Of a stretch of 34,627 nucleotides of DNA, positions 25,125 through 32,828 are shown piece by piece; the first letter of the stretch is position 1; the number at the start of each line of letters is the position of its first letter. Location of the stretch: assembly GCA_016649895.1 (NCBI GenBank), contig JAENWR010000029.1, forward strand, positions 1 to 34,627, in the 5' to 3' direction. The DNA is from Acidimicrobiia bacterium (GTDB lineage Bacteria > Actinomycetota > Acidimicrobiia > Acidimicrobiales > SKKL01). The translations under genes and the position numbers were made by a program. The notes under the pieces were generated by a model. The model had not been told where the DNA came from. It saw only the letters and a list, made by a program, of their open reading frames with translations, and ran no database searches.

Positions 25125-25160
25125 GTTCGAGTGTCTGCCTCCTCCGCACTACGTGCGCCT
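25125..25160. repeat. Copy 2 of an imperfect direct repeat, in a gene-poor stretch
   Basis: This is the second copy of the repeat at 23471 (GTTCGAGTGTCTGCC core). It lies in the 225-base gap 24954-25178, where no gene was recognised. On the minus strand it reads RRRQTLER and then continues into LTAENERLRRR, which has the look of a short coiled-coil coding remnant of unknown origin. Confidence 0.4.
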
Positions 25161-25178
25161 GTCAAGCAGGCGCGGGCA

Positions 25179-25526
25179 TCAGTCGCGTTCGAGTCTCGCG
25201 ACGGCGGCTTGGTAGGCGGCGTGGCCACCGCGGGGTCCAACAGCGATCACTTCGACGGTGTCAGCATCGTGTTCGTCGGGTCGTAGCCGGTAGATGACCC
25301 GGGATCGTTCGGGCCGTTGACCCGCGAGATCGAAGCGCAACCGTCGAGTGCCGGTGAGGTCGCCGGAGATGTGGCGGTCGCCGAGGAGCTTGCCGGTCTT
25401 GCGGTGTTCAGCCAGGTCGGTGATGGCCTGGAAGGCAACGTCGACGAGTTCGTCGTCGACATCGGCGAGAGAGCGCAGGTCATCGAGGACTTCGGGCAAC
25501 AGCGTCCGGTGGTAGGGACTGACCAA
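25179..25526 (-). CDS. RelE/ParE-superfamily toxin
   Basis: The 115-residue product resembles RelE-type mRNA interferases. It has an N-terminal helical pair (LPEVLDDLRSLADVDDELVDVAF), a GDLTGTRRLRFDL strand with conserved Arg, RSRVIYRL, and VEVIAVGPRGGHAAYQAAVARL at the C-terminus, the common end of actinobacterial RelE-like toxins. The start is a TTG at 25526, four bases after the antitoxin stop. No ATG is available in frame close by. It pairs with the Phd-like antitoxin upstream. Confidence 0.82.
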   Translation of the reverse strand: MVSPYHRTLLPEVLDDLRSLADVDDELVDVAFQAITDLAEHRKTGKLLGDRHISGDLTGTRRLRFDLAGQRPERSRVIYRLRPDEHDADTVEVIAVGPRGGHAAYQAAVARLERD

Positions 25527-25530
25527 GGGT

Positions 25531-25830
25531 TCAGCGGTAGGTGTGGGGATCGCGACCCAACACGTCGGCTGCGTCCTCGAAGGTGACCCGCTCGTCGCCG
25601 GCGCGATCGAGACGGTGACCAGCTTCGGTGGCGTCGAGGTGGTCCTCGATGGCGGGCAAGATCTCCAACCAGAGATCCCAACCGATGATCACCCCTTGAG
25701 GTCGACGGTGACTGCCGAAGGCGACCGGTTCAGCGTTGACCCCATCGCGTTCGAACTCGGCGAGGATCTGAGACAGCCTTGCCCGTGCTTCAGTTGTCGG
25801 CATGATCTCGCGGTGTCCGGTCGTCGCCAT
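25531..25830 (-). CDS. Phd/YefM-like antitoxin
   Basis: The 99-residue antitoxin begins MATTGHREIMPTTEARARLS, the DNA-binding N-terminus of the Phd/YefM fold (I-M-P-x-T-E-A-R-x-x-L), followed by PVAFGSHRRPQGVIIGWDLW and an acidic toxin-binding C-terminus. The frame is open to 25914, but the ATG at 25830 is preferred because the upstream codons overlap the palindromic operator and are not family-like. Conditional cooperativity with the toxin is typical of such operons. Confidence 0.82.
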   Translation of the reverse strand: MATTGHREIMPTTEARARLSQILAEFERDGVNAEPVAFGSHRRPQGVIIGWDLWLEILPAIEDHLDATEAGHRLDRAGDERVTFEDAADVLGRDPHTYR

Positions 25831-25851
25831 GACCACCACACTACCCGAAAC

Positions 25852-25871
25852 TCGTACGTATTCAGGTACGA
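25852..25871. promoter_or_regulatory. Palindromic operator of the toxin-antitoxin operon
   Basis: TCGTAC-N8-GTACGA is a perfect inverted repeat with 6-bp arms, centred about 32 bases upstream of the antitoxin ATG. It has the right size and position for a Phd-type autoregulatory site. Confidence 0.6.
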
Positions 25872-25935
25872 ATTCGTTGTTCTGGCCGAGGCCGGAGCGG
25901 TGCAAGATCGCCACATACGGTGACCGGGCAGGCTG

Positions 25936-27607
25936 TCAGCCGACTCCGTTGTCGCCAGACGATGTCGGTGCGGGTGCTCGGTTCGGGCGCGGGCTCATGG
26001 TGACTTCGACCGCGGTGACGCGCCGTGTGACCCGGTCGATCTCGTCGAGCTTGCCGTCGACGGCGACGAGGATGTGATCGAGTCGTTCCATCTCACCGAG
26101 CCAGGCCCGTTGGCGGGCTTCGTCGAGCTGGTCGACCAGTCCCTGCCGGGTCCGCTGCAACCGGTCGCGGGCTCCGGGATCGGGACGAGCGAGGTGGCAT
26201 TGCTCGCAGGCGTATTCGTGGGTGCAGTTGGTGCCGTAGGCGCGCATGCAGTCGCCGATGGCGATCTTGCGTTTGGCGAAGTGCTCGCCGAACTCGTCCC
26301 ACTCGGCCTCGGTGACCGGCCGGTACTCGTCGGCGGGGCGCAGCGTGCGCCGGTTGTGGATGAACGCCTGGTGAGATCGGATGACGTCGTCGGGGAAGAC
26401 CGCCGCGTAGCCCTGGGTGGTGGACAGGTCGGCGTGGCCGAGGAGCTTCTGGATGATGTGGGGCGGCAGGCCGGCGGCGAGGGCGTCGGTGGCGAAGATC
26501 CGCCGGAAGTCATGCGCCGTGAACCCGATCAGTTCGCCGTCGGGCCCGGTCATCTTCGCGGCAGTGGCGACCTTGTTGAGAACACGCGAGATGTAGGTCT
26601 TGTGCATCGGCGCGGTGGTGCCCTTGAATCCGCGCCCGGCGGTGCGTTGGAACATGAACGGCAACGGGTCCGAGTTGACGCATTCGGCGTAGTCGTAGGC
26701 CACCAGAGACGGCAGTGCCGTGTCGGTCGAACCAACCGCTGCACGAATCCGTCGGGCCATGGCAGCGAAGGTGGCGGCCAACTCCGGGGCGACGACGACC
26801 ATGCGTTCTCGGTCCTGTTTGGACGGGCTGATGTGCAACAGCAGCACCTTGCCCACGGTCGGGTCGTGGTGGTCGTAGTCGTGCACGTCGAGTTGGGTGA
26901 GCTCGAGCATCTCCTCGATACGGATGCCGGTGTGGCGCAGCACCTCGACAACAGCGAAGCCCCAGAAGGCGTCTTCTTCCTCGAAGACCGTGTCCATGAC
27001 CGGGCCCGGTCCGGTGACCGTCGGCGTCGATCGCGGCGACTCTCGGATGCGCCTGGGCGTGTGCTGCCTGGTCCACCCGCTCGAAGCTGGTGGAGTCGAC
27101 GGTGAAGTGTTCACCCGACTGGGCCGACGCTGCGGCAGCGAGGAGGCCATGGTGGTGTTGGTAGTTGCGTTCGGCAACGTCTGCGAGCTCACCGACGCGC
27201 ACCGCTCGGGTTCGGGTGCGTTCATGCATCGCCGAGCGCAGCGACAACCGCCACTTCCGGTAGGCCTTCACCTCGGCTTCGGTCACCGGGGGCCTGCTCG
27301 CCCAGGGTGCCCAGCGGGCCGGGTCCTCGTGGGCCAAGACGATGAGATCGTCGTAGAAGCCCCGGACCGTGATCAGGGTGCCCATCACCCCGCGTCGGGG
27401 GACCCGGGTGCCGCGGACCCGCCCGCAGCGAGCATCGGCACCCTCACCGGCATAACCCAAACCGGACACGACCTCGACGACCGCCTCCGCGGAGTCGATC
27501 TGACGCCGCTGGGGCTCTGGCGTCGGGAACATCGCCGGCGCGCTGGCATCGGTCGTGGCCGATGCCGCGGATGTCTGGCGGTCGAGGACCACGACGGTGG
27601 CGGTCAA
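25936..27607 (-). pseudogene. Tyrosine recombinase B of a tandem pair, frameshifted
   Basis: The gene would start at the TTG at 27607, overlapping the stop of recombinase A by four bases (TTGA). Residues from TVRGFYDDLIVLAHEDP to FTVDSTSFERVDQA are the core-binding domain. The frame changes at about 27070, after which HTPRRIRESPRSTPT leads into the catalytic domain: HTGIRIEEMLEL (Arg), FTAHDFRRIFATDA (HxxR), LLGHADLSTTQGYAAVF (His, Tyr nucleophile). The C-terminus has a Cys cluster (CMRAYGTNCTHEYACEQCHL), probably zinc-binding, and a long helical tail, as in the larger member of Tn554-like or RIT-like recombinase sets. One indel destroys the frame. Confidence 0.85.
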
Positions 27608-28463
27608 CGCCGAACCCCCAGCAGATCGTCGAGGTCCTGTTGGTCGTACACGCCGGGGCCGGGACGGGTCGGCGCGGGGCGGCCCTGGACCTCGCGTTGC
27701 GCGCTGATCAACTCGTCGAGGCGGGGCCGTATGTAGCGTTGCGTGGTCGCCAGATGGGCGTGACCCATGATCTCCTGAACCTTGTGCACAGCCATGCCCC
27801 CGTCCAGCATGCGAACGCACGCCGTGTGGCGCAGATCATGGGGGGTCCAGTTCGCGCCCAGCCGGGCGTTGACCCGGGCGAAGACCGCCCGCCACGCGTC
27901 GTAGGTCAACGCCCGGCGTCGTCCTCGGGCCGTCACCCACACCGGATCGTCGTCGGCTGCCACGTAGCCGGTCTCGGCCTGGAAGCGCGAAGCCACACCA
28001 TCGCCTCACCGGAGACAGGCAGCCACTGGGCCTTGCGGGCCCCCTTGCGGACCACATGAACCGTGGCGTTTCCCCAGTCGATGTCACCGGCGCTCATGGA
28101 GATCAGTTCGCCCGGTCGGATCCCGCAGTCCACACTGATCTTGGCCATCGCCCGGTCCCGGTCGCTGCCGAACTCAGCCCAGAACGCGTCGAACTGGACA
28201 TCAGTGAGATGTCGGGGCGTGGTCTGTGGCTTGGACGGGTCCGCACGGCGACCGGTCTGGTTGCGGAACGGCTCCAACGGATTGTGATGCGCCTCGCTCC
28301 GCCCGCCGGTCCGGTCACGACGGCCCGAGTGCGGGATCGGGTTGACCAACGGCTTCGACCCGCGGTCCCCGAGAAACGCGTACCAGTCGAACAGCACCAC
28401 CCGGGAATGGCGGATCGTTGCCGGGTCGAACTCTGTCGCATGAGGTGCGAGCTTCCCGGTCAC
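27604..28463 (-). pseudogene. Tyrosine recombinase A of a tandem pair, frameshifted
   Basis: From the GTG at 28463 the product has a core-binding helix region (TIRHSRVVLFDWYAFLGDRG), SVDCGIRPGELISM with the catalytic Arg, and VVRKGARKAQWLPVSGEAMV with Lys. At about 27987 a T seems lost (reading WLRA-FQAETG would need it), and the next frame gives WTPHDLRHTACVRML (HxxR), IMGHAHLATTQRYIRP (His, Tyr). The end overlaps recombinase B. Its N-terminus is close to a junction: an in-frame stop lies 13 codons upstream, so it may already be shortened. Confidence 0.82.
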
Positions 28464-28735
28464 CCGGTTCAGGCGTCCGGTCCTCGTGTCTCAGCGCGTC
28501 CTCCCTAACAATCTTGGAGATCCCGTGCAGCGAGCGCCAGTCACAAGCCGTCGGGTATGGCGCCGTGGCCGGACGTCGGAGCTCGCCTTCTCGATTAATG
28601 CACCCACGGCGAACGGCGCCGCCTTCAGCTCCGAGAAGGTTGCCTGCTCGCCGCGGTCGCTTGGGGCCGCGCTCGCTTGATCTCGTCCCACGGATCGTGG
28701 CAGCTGAACTCGGCCTCCTCCGCCTCACCCCGGTC
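28464..28735. other. Gap between recombinase A and the Abi-like gene
   Basis: There are 272 bases without a convincing gene. Directly after the Abi-like stop the same minus-strand frame continues as coding-like sequence (DRGEAEEAEFSCHDPWDEIK) for about 37 codons to another stop; it could be a remnant of a different gene. Confidence 0.35.
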
Positions 28736-29407
28736 TCACGGCCGATCCTTGATCACGTAGGCGGCTCGGCTCGTTCCGACGATCCAGTCTCGGGCGTCCG
28801 CGGAGATCCAACCTGCGAGTTGGGCGATGCTCTCGAGATCCCGCTTGAGGTTTCGATGATGGACCGGTTCGTGATGAGCGACGCGGTTCCGGAGGAAGTG
28901 GACCCGCTGGATCCGGTCGTCAACGGCCTGGCGTACCGCTCGGGGATCGCCGTGATCCGGGTGGTTCGGGAACGCGTCGGCAACCGCTGGCACCCACAGC
29001 GACGTCAGGTACGGCTTCGTGCACAAGAACCGCCAGAAGCCGAAGCTCAACTCGGCGACAACCTTGCCGTGGACCTCGGGGACCCCTCGACGGGACGCCC
29101 GAGTGCGTGCCACCTTGATGTCGTCGAGTGCTCGGGCACCGTGCCTCCCGGGGAAGAGCTGGCGACGCCCGTACCAGACCGTCGACCATCCCTGTGCCGT
29201 GCCGTAGGCGACCAGCGCTTCGTCGATGGCGTTGCGGAACACGACCTCGAGTCGGCCGATGTCCTCATGGAGGGCGCCGCCAACCTGCGCATTCCAGTCG
29301 TAGAGAGCGATGGCCTGCTCGAGGTCCCCACCAGTCGCCGCCAGGTACGATCGGAGACGCTCCCTCGTGAGGCGTCGAGCAATCGCTTCGTGGTTGATCG
29401 TTGACAT
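28736..29407 (-). CDS. Abi-like (AbiD/AbiF) HEPN protein
   Basis: The 223-residue product belongs to the Abi_2/AbiD-AbiF group of abortive-infection proteins. It has RLRSYLAATGGDLEQAIALYDWN at the N-terminus, LEVVFRNAIDEALV, then ELSFGFWRFLC, VHFLRNRVAHHEPV and a C-terminal helix. RNRVAH matches the R-x4-H active site of HEPN ribonucleases. Family members are thought to cleave RNA after phage infection. The ATG at 29407 gives the usual N-terminus; the longer frame to 29578 is not family-like. It stands alone, without a visible antitoxin, between recombinases and a restriction gene remnant. Confidence 0.85.
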   Translation of the reverse strand: MSTINHEAIARRLTRERLRSYLAATGGDLEQAIALYDWNAQVGGALHEDIGRLEVVFRNAIDEALVAYGTAQGWSTVWYGRRQLFPGRHGARALDDIKVARTRASRRGVPEVHGKVVAELSFGFWRFLCTKPYLTSLWVPAVADAFPNHPDHGDPRAVRQAVDDRIQRVHFLRNRVAHHEPVHHRNLKRDLESIAQLAGWISADARDWIVGTSRAAYVIKDRP

Positions 29408-29730
29408 CGGCGGTTCTGACGTTAGAGTGCTCTGCGAAGACCCCGGAACCGTCCCTGCTTCGGCAAACGGCCGGGGTTTCGCCCTTTCGACCTGTGGCGG
29501 CGTCAATGACCCTCGGGGACCTCTCCATCCGGGATAACGCGCCCTGCCGCGTCGCACCCGGTCCCTGCCTCGGTCCAATTCGCTCCAGGTCGTTGTACGC
29601 GCGAGCGCGGTGGACGGGTCCCTCAGCGCACATGCGGGAGACGATCTCGGTCGGATGGTGTGCTCCGGAGCGGCGCTTCGCGTCTCAGCGGAGTGGGATC
29701 GTCGTCGAACGGCGCTCCCCGGGTGGAGTG
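29408..29730. other. Gene-free stretch between Abi-like and HsdR remnants
   Basis: These 323 bases hold the promoter of the Abi-like gene (a TAACGT-like -10 about 20 bases before its ATG on the minus strand) and otherwise no recognisable gene. Open frames present on both strands have Arg/Pro-rich shadows only. Confidence 0.4.
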
Positions 29731-31105
29731 TCAGGGCCCCGCAGGTGCGTGCAGCTGTTGGTACAGATCTCGCCCGTAGGTGTGCTTGAGGTCCTCCGCG
29801 AAGCTCTGGTTGTCGAGGAGGGCTTTGAAGATCTCGGCGTTGGTGTCCATGCGGCCAAGCACGACGTTCATGAACTTCGTGGCGAACACGATCATGAAGT
29901 TCTCGAACGTGTTGGCCTTGGCCGCTGCCACGAGCTCGGGGTCGGTCGACCAGTCGCCCTTGAACTGCTCGAAGAGCAGGGCGTCGGTGATCGAGAGCTG
30001 GAACCCGTACTTCTCGTTGAGCCGCCCGACGATGGCGGAGAGGCGTTCGGTCTCGGGGTCGCCAGCGGGGCCGGCACCCTCTCCGGGGAAGGCGTCGAGC
30101 GGGCCGGTGGCGTTGTCGGCGATGGCGGCGTCGACGGTGCCGCGTGCCTCGATGCGGAGGTGGGTGAGCTCGACCTGGGAACCGAGGTCGATCCCGGCCG
30201 CGCCGGCCCGAGGCGGCAGGTCGGCCAGGAGCGAGCGGGCGAACACGTAGAGCTTCTCCAGGTCGGCGTCGGTCCAGTCGACGATCTGGGAGAGGAATGC
30301 GTAGGCCCGGCCGTACGCCTCGAGGTCGCTGCGGAACTGGTCCTGGTCGTCGTCGTCGAGCTCGTCGCTGAAGCGCTGCCGGGGTCCGGCGAGCGCGGCG
30401 TAGAGGGCGCCGTTGCTCTTGCGATCGTTGGCGGCGACGGGGGCGAACACCTCCCAGTAGTGGTCGACTTCGGTCTGGTCGAACACCCCGGAGGCCTGGA
30501 GGTTCCCCTGGTAGCGGTAGAGCACGTTGGCGTCGACGGGGTCGACGATGGTCGTGTCGTACCAGGGGCGGAACGCATCGGTGATCGCCTCGGCGTCGTT
30601 GCGGAAGTCGAGGACGAACGGCTGGCCCTTGCCGGGGAAGCTGCGGTTGAGTCGGGCCAGGGTCTGCACGGCGTTGACGCCTTCGAGCTTCTTGTCGACG
30701 TACATGGCGAGCAGCCGGGGGGCGTCGAAGCCGGTCTGGAACTTCTCGGCGACGATCAGCACCTGGAAGGCGTCGACCGCGAATCCGTCCTCACCCTTGA
30801 ACCGCTTGGCGGTCTCGGACTCGGGGAACCGGTTCATCGAGGTCTCGGACCATGCGTCACCGTGCGGGTCGTCGGGGTCGGTGACCTTGCCGGAGAACGC
30901 CACCACTGCCCTGGTGTCGACCAGGTGGTGGTCGGCGAGGTAACGGTCGATGGCTTGTTTGTAGCGCACCGCGTGCAGCCGTGACGCGGTGACGATCATG
31001 GCCTTGGCGGTGCCGTCGAGCTGGTGGCGGACGTGGTCGCGGAAGTGTCGATGACGATCTTGGCCCGCTGGGCTGAGCTCGTGTTCTGCGACGTCTCCAC
31101 CCCCA
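29731..31105 (-). pseudogene. Type I restriction enzyme HsdR, 3' part only
   Basis: HsdR is the motor and nuclease subunit of type I restriction. The remnant starts inside the second helicase domain: SSAQRAKIVID, HFRDHVRHQLDGTAKAMIVTASRLHAV, then VLIVAEKFQTGFDAPRLLAMYVDKK (motif V) and AVQTLARLNRSFPGKG (motif VI), followed by the long helical C-terminal domain that binds the methyltransferase. A base is missing near 31045 (GAC-ACTTC for GAC-CACTTC), shifting the frame. The nuclease domain and motifs I-IV are gone, and homology ends near 31105 where recombinase sequence begins on the other strand. No hsdM or hsdS is present. Confidence 0.85.
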
Positions 31106-31145
31106 CCGCTACCTCGAAACACCGGATGACCTGGCGGCGATCTCG

Positions 31146-32309
31146 GTGCAGCTCCGTCACGCAACAGTCGATATGACCGTCCGCTACATCGAGGATCTGC
31201 GTCTCGGGTTGATCGATCGAGATCTGGTGCTGTCGCCGCGCTCGGTCGTTGCGACGCCAGGTGGTCGGCTTGTTCAGCGCAAGGACATCGGGTTCAGCGA
31301 CGCGGCCCTGGAGGTGTTGGTGGAACGGGCCGCGAAGCTCAAGTTGCCCGACGCCGTGGCGGTGCCGGGCACGGTCAGGGTCCGGAACTCGCACCTGTCG
31401 GTCTGGGCCAAGTTCACCGCCACCCATGGGCTGCCAGCGTTGCCGTCGACGCCGGAGGCAGTCGGTTTCTTCGCCGCGAGCCGCGCCGATCGCGGTCTTC
31501 GCCCCAGCTACATCCGGTCACAGGTCACCACGATCCGGGCCGAGCACGAGAAGGCCGGGCTCGTCGTGGCCGGGCTCACCGAGCTCGCCGATGAGGTCCT
31601 CGACGCCTACTCCCGGTCCGACGACGCGCCGGGCACCCGGAGAGCCCCGGTCCTGACCAGGGCGGACCTGGCGGCGATGTCCCGCCGCACCATCGAGGGC
31701 GACACCTCCCGACGCCGGTTCAACGATGCCGAGCAGCGAGGCGCACGGGAACGACTTGTCGTCACCGTTGGCTACGCGGGCGCGATGCGGATCGATGATC
31801 TCCGCCGGGCGCACCTCGAAGACGTTGAAGAAGCCCCTTGGGGGTTGCTGGTCAGGTTGCGGTCATCGAAGGACAACCGTCGGGGCGACTCGGCTGAGGC
31901 CGTCGTGGTCCTCCGCCGTGACGACGAGTTGGATCCGGTCTCCGCCTTCGCCCACTTCCTTCGAGTCACCGGGCTCACCGCGGGACTACTCGTTCCGGCG
32001 AGCTTCGTTCCGCCGTCGCCGCATCCCGCAAGCCACGACGCGATCATCGACCGGCTGCAACTGGTCGCCGCCGCCGCTGGCGTCGGTGTCGTCCCCGGCG
32101 GGCACTCACTGCGCCGGTCCTGGGCAACCCACGCGTTCGAAGCGGGCGTGGACCTGGTGACGATCCAGCGCCACCTCCGCCACACGAAGGTGACCGACAC
32201 CTCGGCCTACGTCGAGTTGCTCACCCCATGGATCCACAACCCAGCCAGGGACCTGGCCGACAGCCCCGAGGGCTCCGCTCCCGCCGCCGACCGGACGACA
32301 ACCCGGTGA
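31146..32309 (+). CDS. Tyrosine recombinase C with the tail of another recombinase at its N-terminus
   Basis: Residues 1-25 (LRHATVDMTVRYIEDLRLG) are the C-terminal His...Tyr segment of a different tyrosine recombinase. The same frame is open upstream to about 31091 and reads YLETPDDLAAISVQLRHATV, so an upstream recombinase was cut by the HsdR junction. From about residue 55 a second, complete recombinase follows: core-binding domain (AVPGTVRVRNSHLSVWAKF), then YAGAMRIDDL (Arg), SSKDNRR (Lys), GGHSLRRSWATHAF (HxxR), LRHTKVTDTSAYVE (His, Tyr). The true start of the second protein is uncertain (a GTG or TTG near 31225-31320). The stop overlaps the next gene (GTGA). Confidence 0.8.
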   Translation: MQLRHATVDMTVRYIEDLRLGLIDRDLVLSPRSVVATPGGRLVQRKDIGFSDAALEVLVERAAKLKLPDAVAVPGTVRVRNSHLSVWAKFTATHGLPALPSTPEAVGFFAASRADRGLRPSYIRSQVTTIRAEHEKAGLVVAGLTELADEVLDAYSRSDDAPGTRRAPVLTRADLAAMSRRTIEGDTSRRRFNDAEQRGARERLVVTVGYAGAMRIDDLRRAHLEDVEEAPWGLLVRLRSSKDNRRGDSAEAVVVLRRDDELDPVSAFAHFLRVTGLTAGLLVPASFVPPSPHPASHDAIIDRLQLVAAAAGVGVVPGGHSLRRSWATHAFEAGVDLVTIQRHLRHTKVTDTSAYVELLTPWIHNPARDLADSPEGSAPAADRTTTR

Positions 32310-32557
32310 CCCCCACTGCCGGGGTGACGATCTACTGCAACGGGGTCAACCGGTTCGGCGCCCCGTGCACGAACCGGGTCCGTCAGGTCGGCGCCCACTG
32401 TGGCCGCTGCCGAGGCGGGCCCGACACCCCAACCACGCCCACATCACCACCGATCCGGCCCGACGGTCGATGCGATGTACCAGCCCAAGCTCACCGTGGC
32501 GATGGCCCTGTTCCAGGCCACCTTTCGGCGGTGCGCTGGGGTGGGGCGCCCGAGTGA
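32306..32557 (+). CDS. Small Cys-rich protein coupled to recombinase C
   Basis: The GTG overlaps the recombinase stop (GTGA). Residues 10-38 carry four Cys in a YCNG...APCTN...HCGRC pattern that could bind zinc. After about residue 45 the sequence becomes Pro/Thr-rich and a neighbouring frame (MYQPKLTVAMALFQATF) looks more protein-like, so a frameshift near 32460 is possible. Small accessory proteins often complete recombinase trios; its role is unknown. Confidence 0.5.
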   Translation: MTPTAGVTIYCNGVNRFGAPCTNRVRQVGAHCGRCRGGPDTPTTPTSPPIRPDGRCDVPAQAHRGDGPVPGHLSAVRWGGAPE

Positions 32558-32828
32558 AACAGGGCGCGATATTTGCCGGGCCCGAGTACCTGAACCTCTG
32601 GCGCCGGACACCCACGGTTAGAAGGTCAGCACTGGGTCTCACCAGTTGCCAGGTAGATGGAGCTGGCCATGTTGTCAAACGCGCCCAACCATGACGCGGA
32701 AGCGCCGGGCTCCATGCATACGCCCGTTCCCCCGCCACGGCCTTTTCATAGTCGGCCTGACAGGGCTGTGACCTGGAGCGTTGGTTGTTGATTGGCGCGG
32801 GTCGATGCCGTGGTGCTAGGTGTAGCGG
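32558..32828. other. Gap before the ISAs1-type transposase
   Basis: There are 271 bases with no gene recognised. The left inverted repeat and promoter of the ISAs1-type element should lie here (its GTG is at 32829), but the right end is outside the window, so the repeat cannot be paired. Confidence 0.35.

Noticed and set aside
28626-28735. Possible stop-codon read-through extending the Abi-like protein
   Set aside because: The same frame continues coding-like after TGA, but family members normally end at this point and no read-through signal was seen.
29401-30984. A 527-codon plus-strand frame opposite the HsdR remnant
   Set aside because: It is low-complexity Val/Gly/Glu sequence; the minus strand shows type I restriction helicase motifs.
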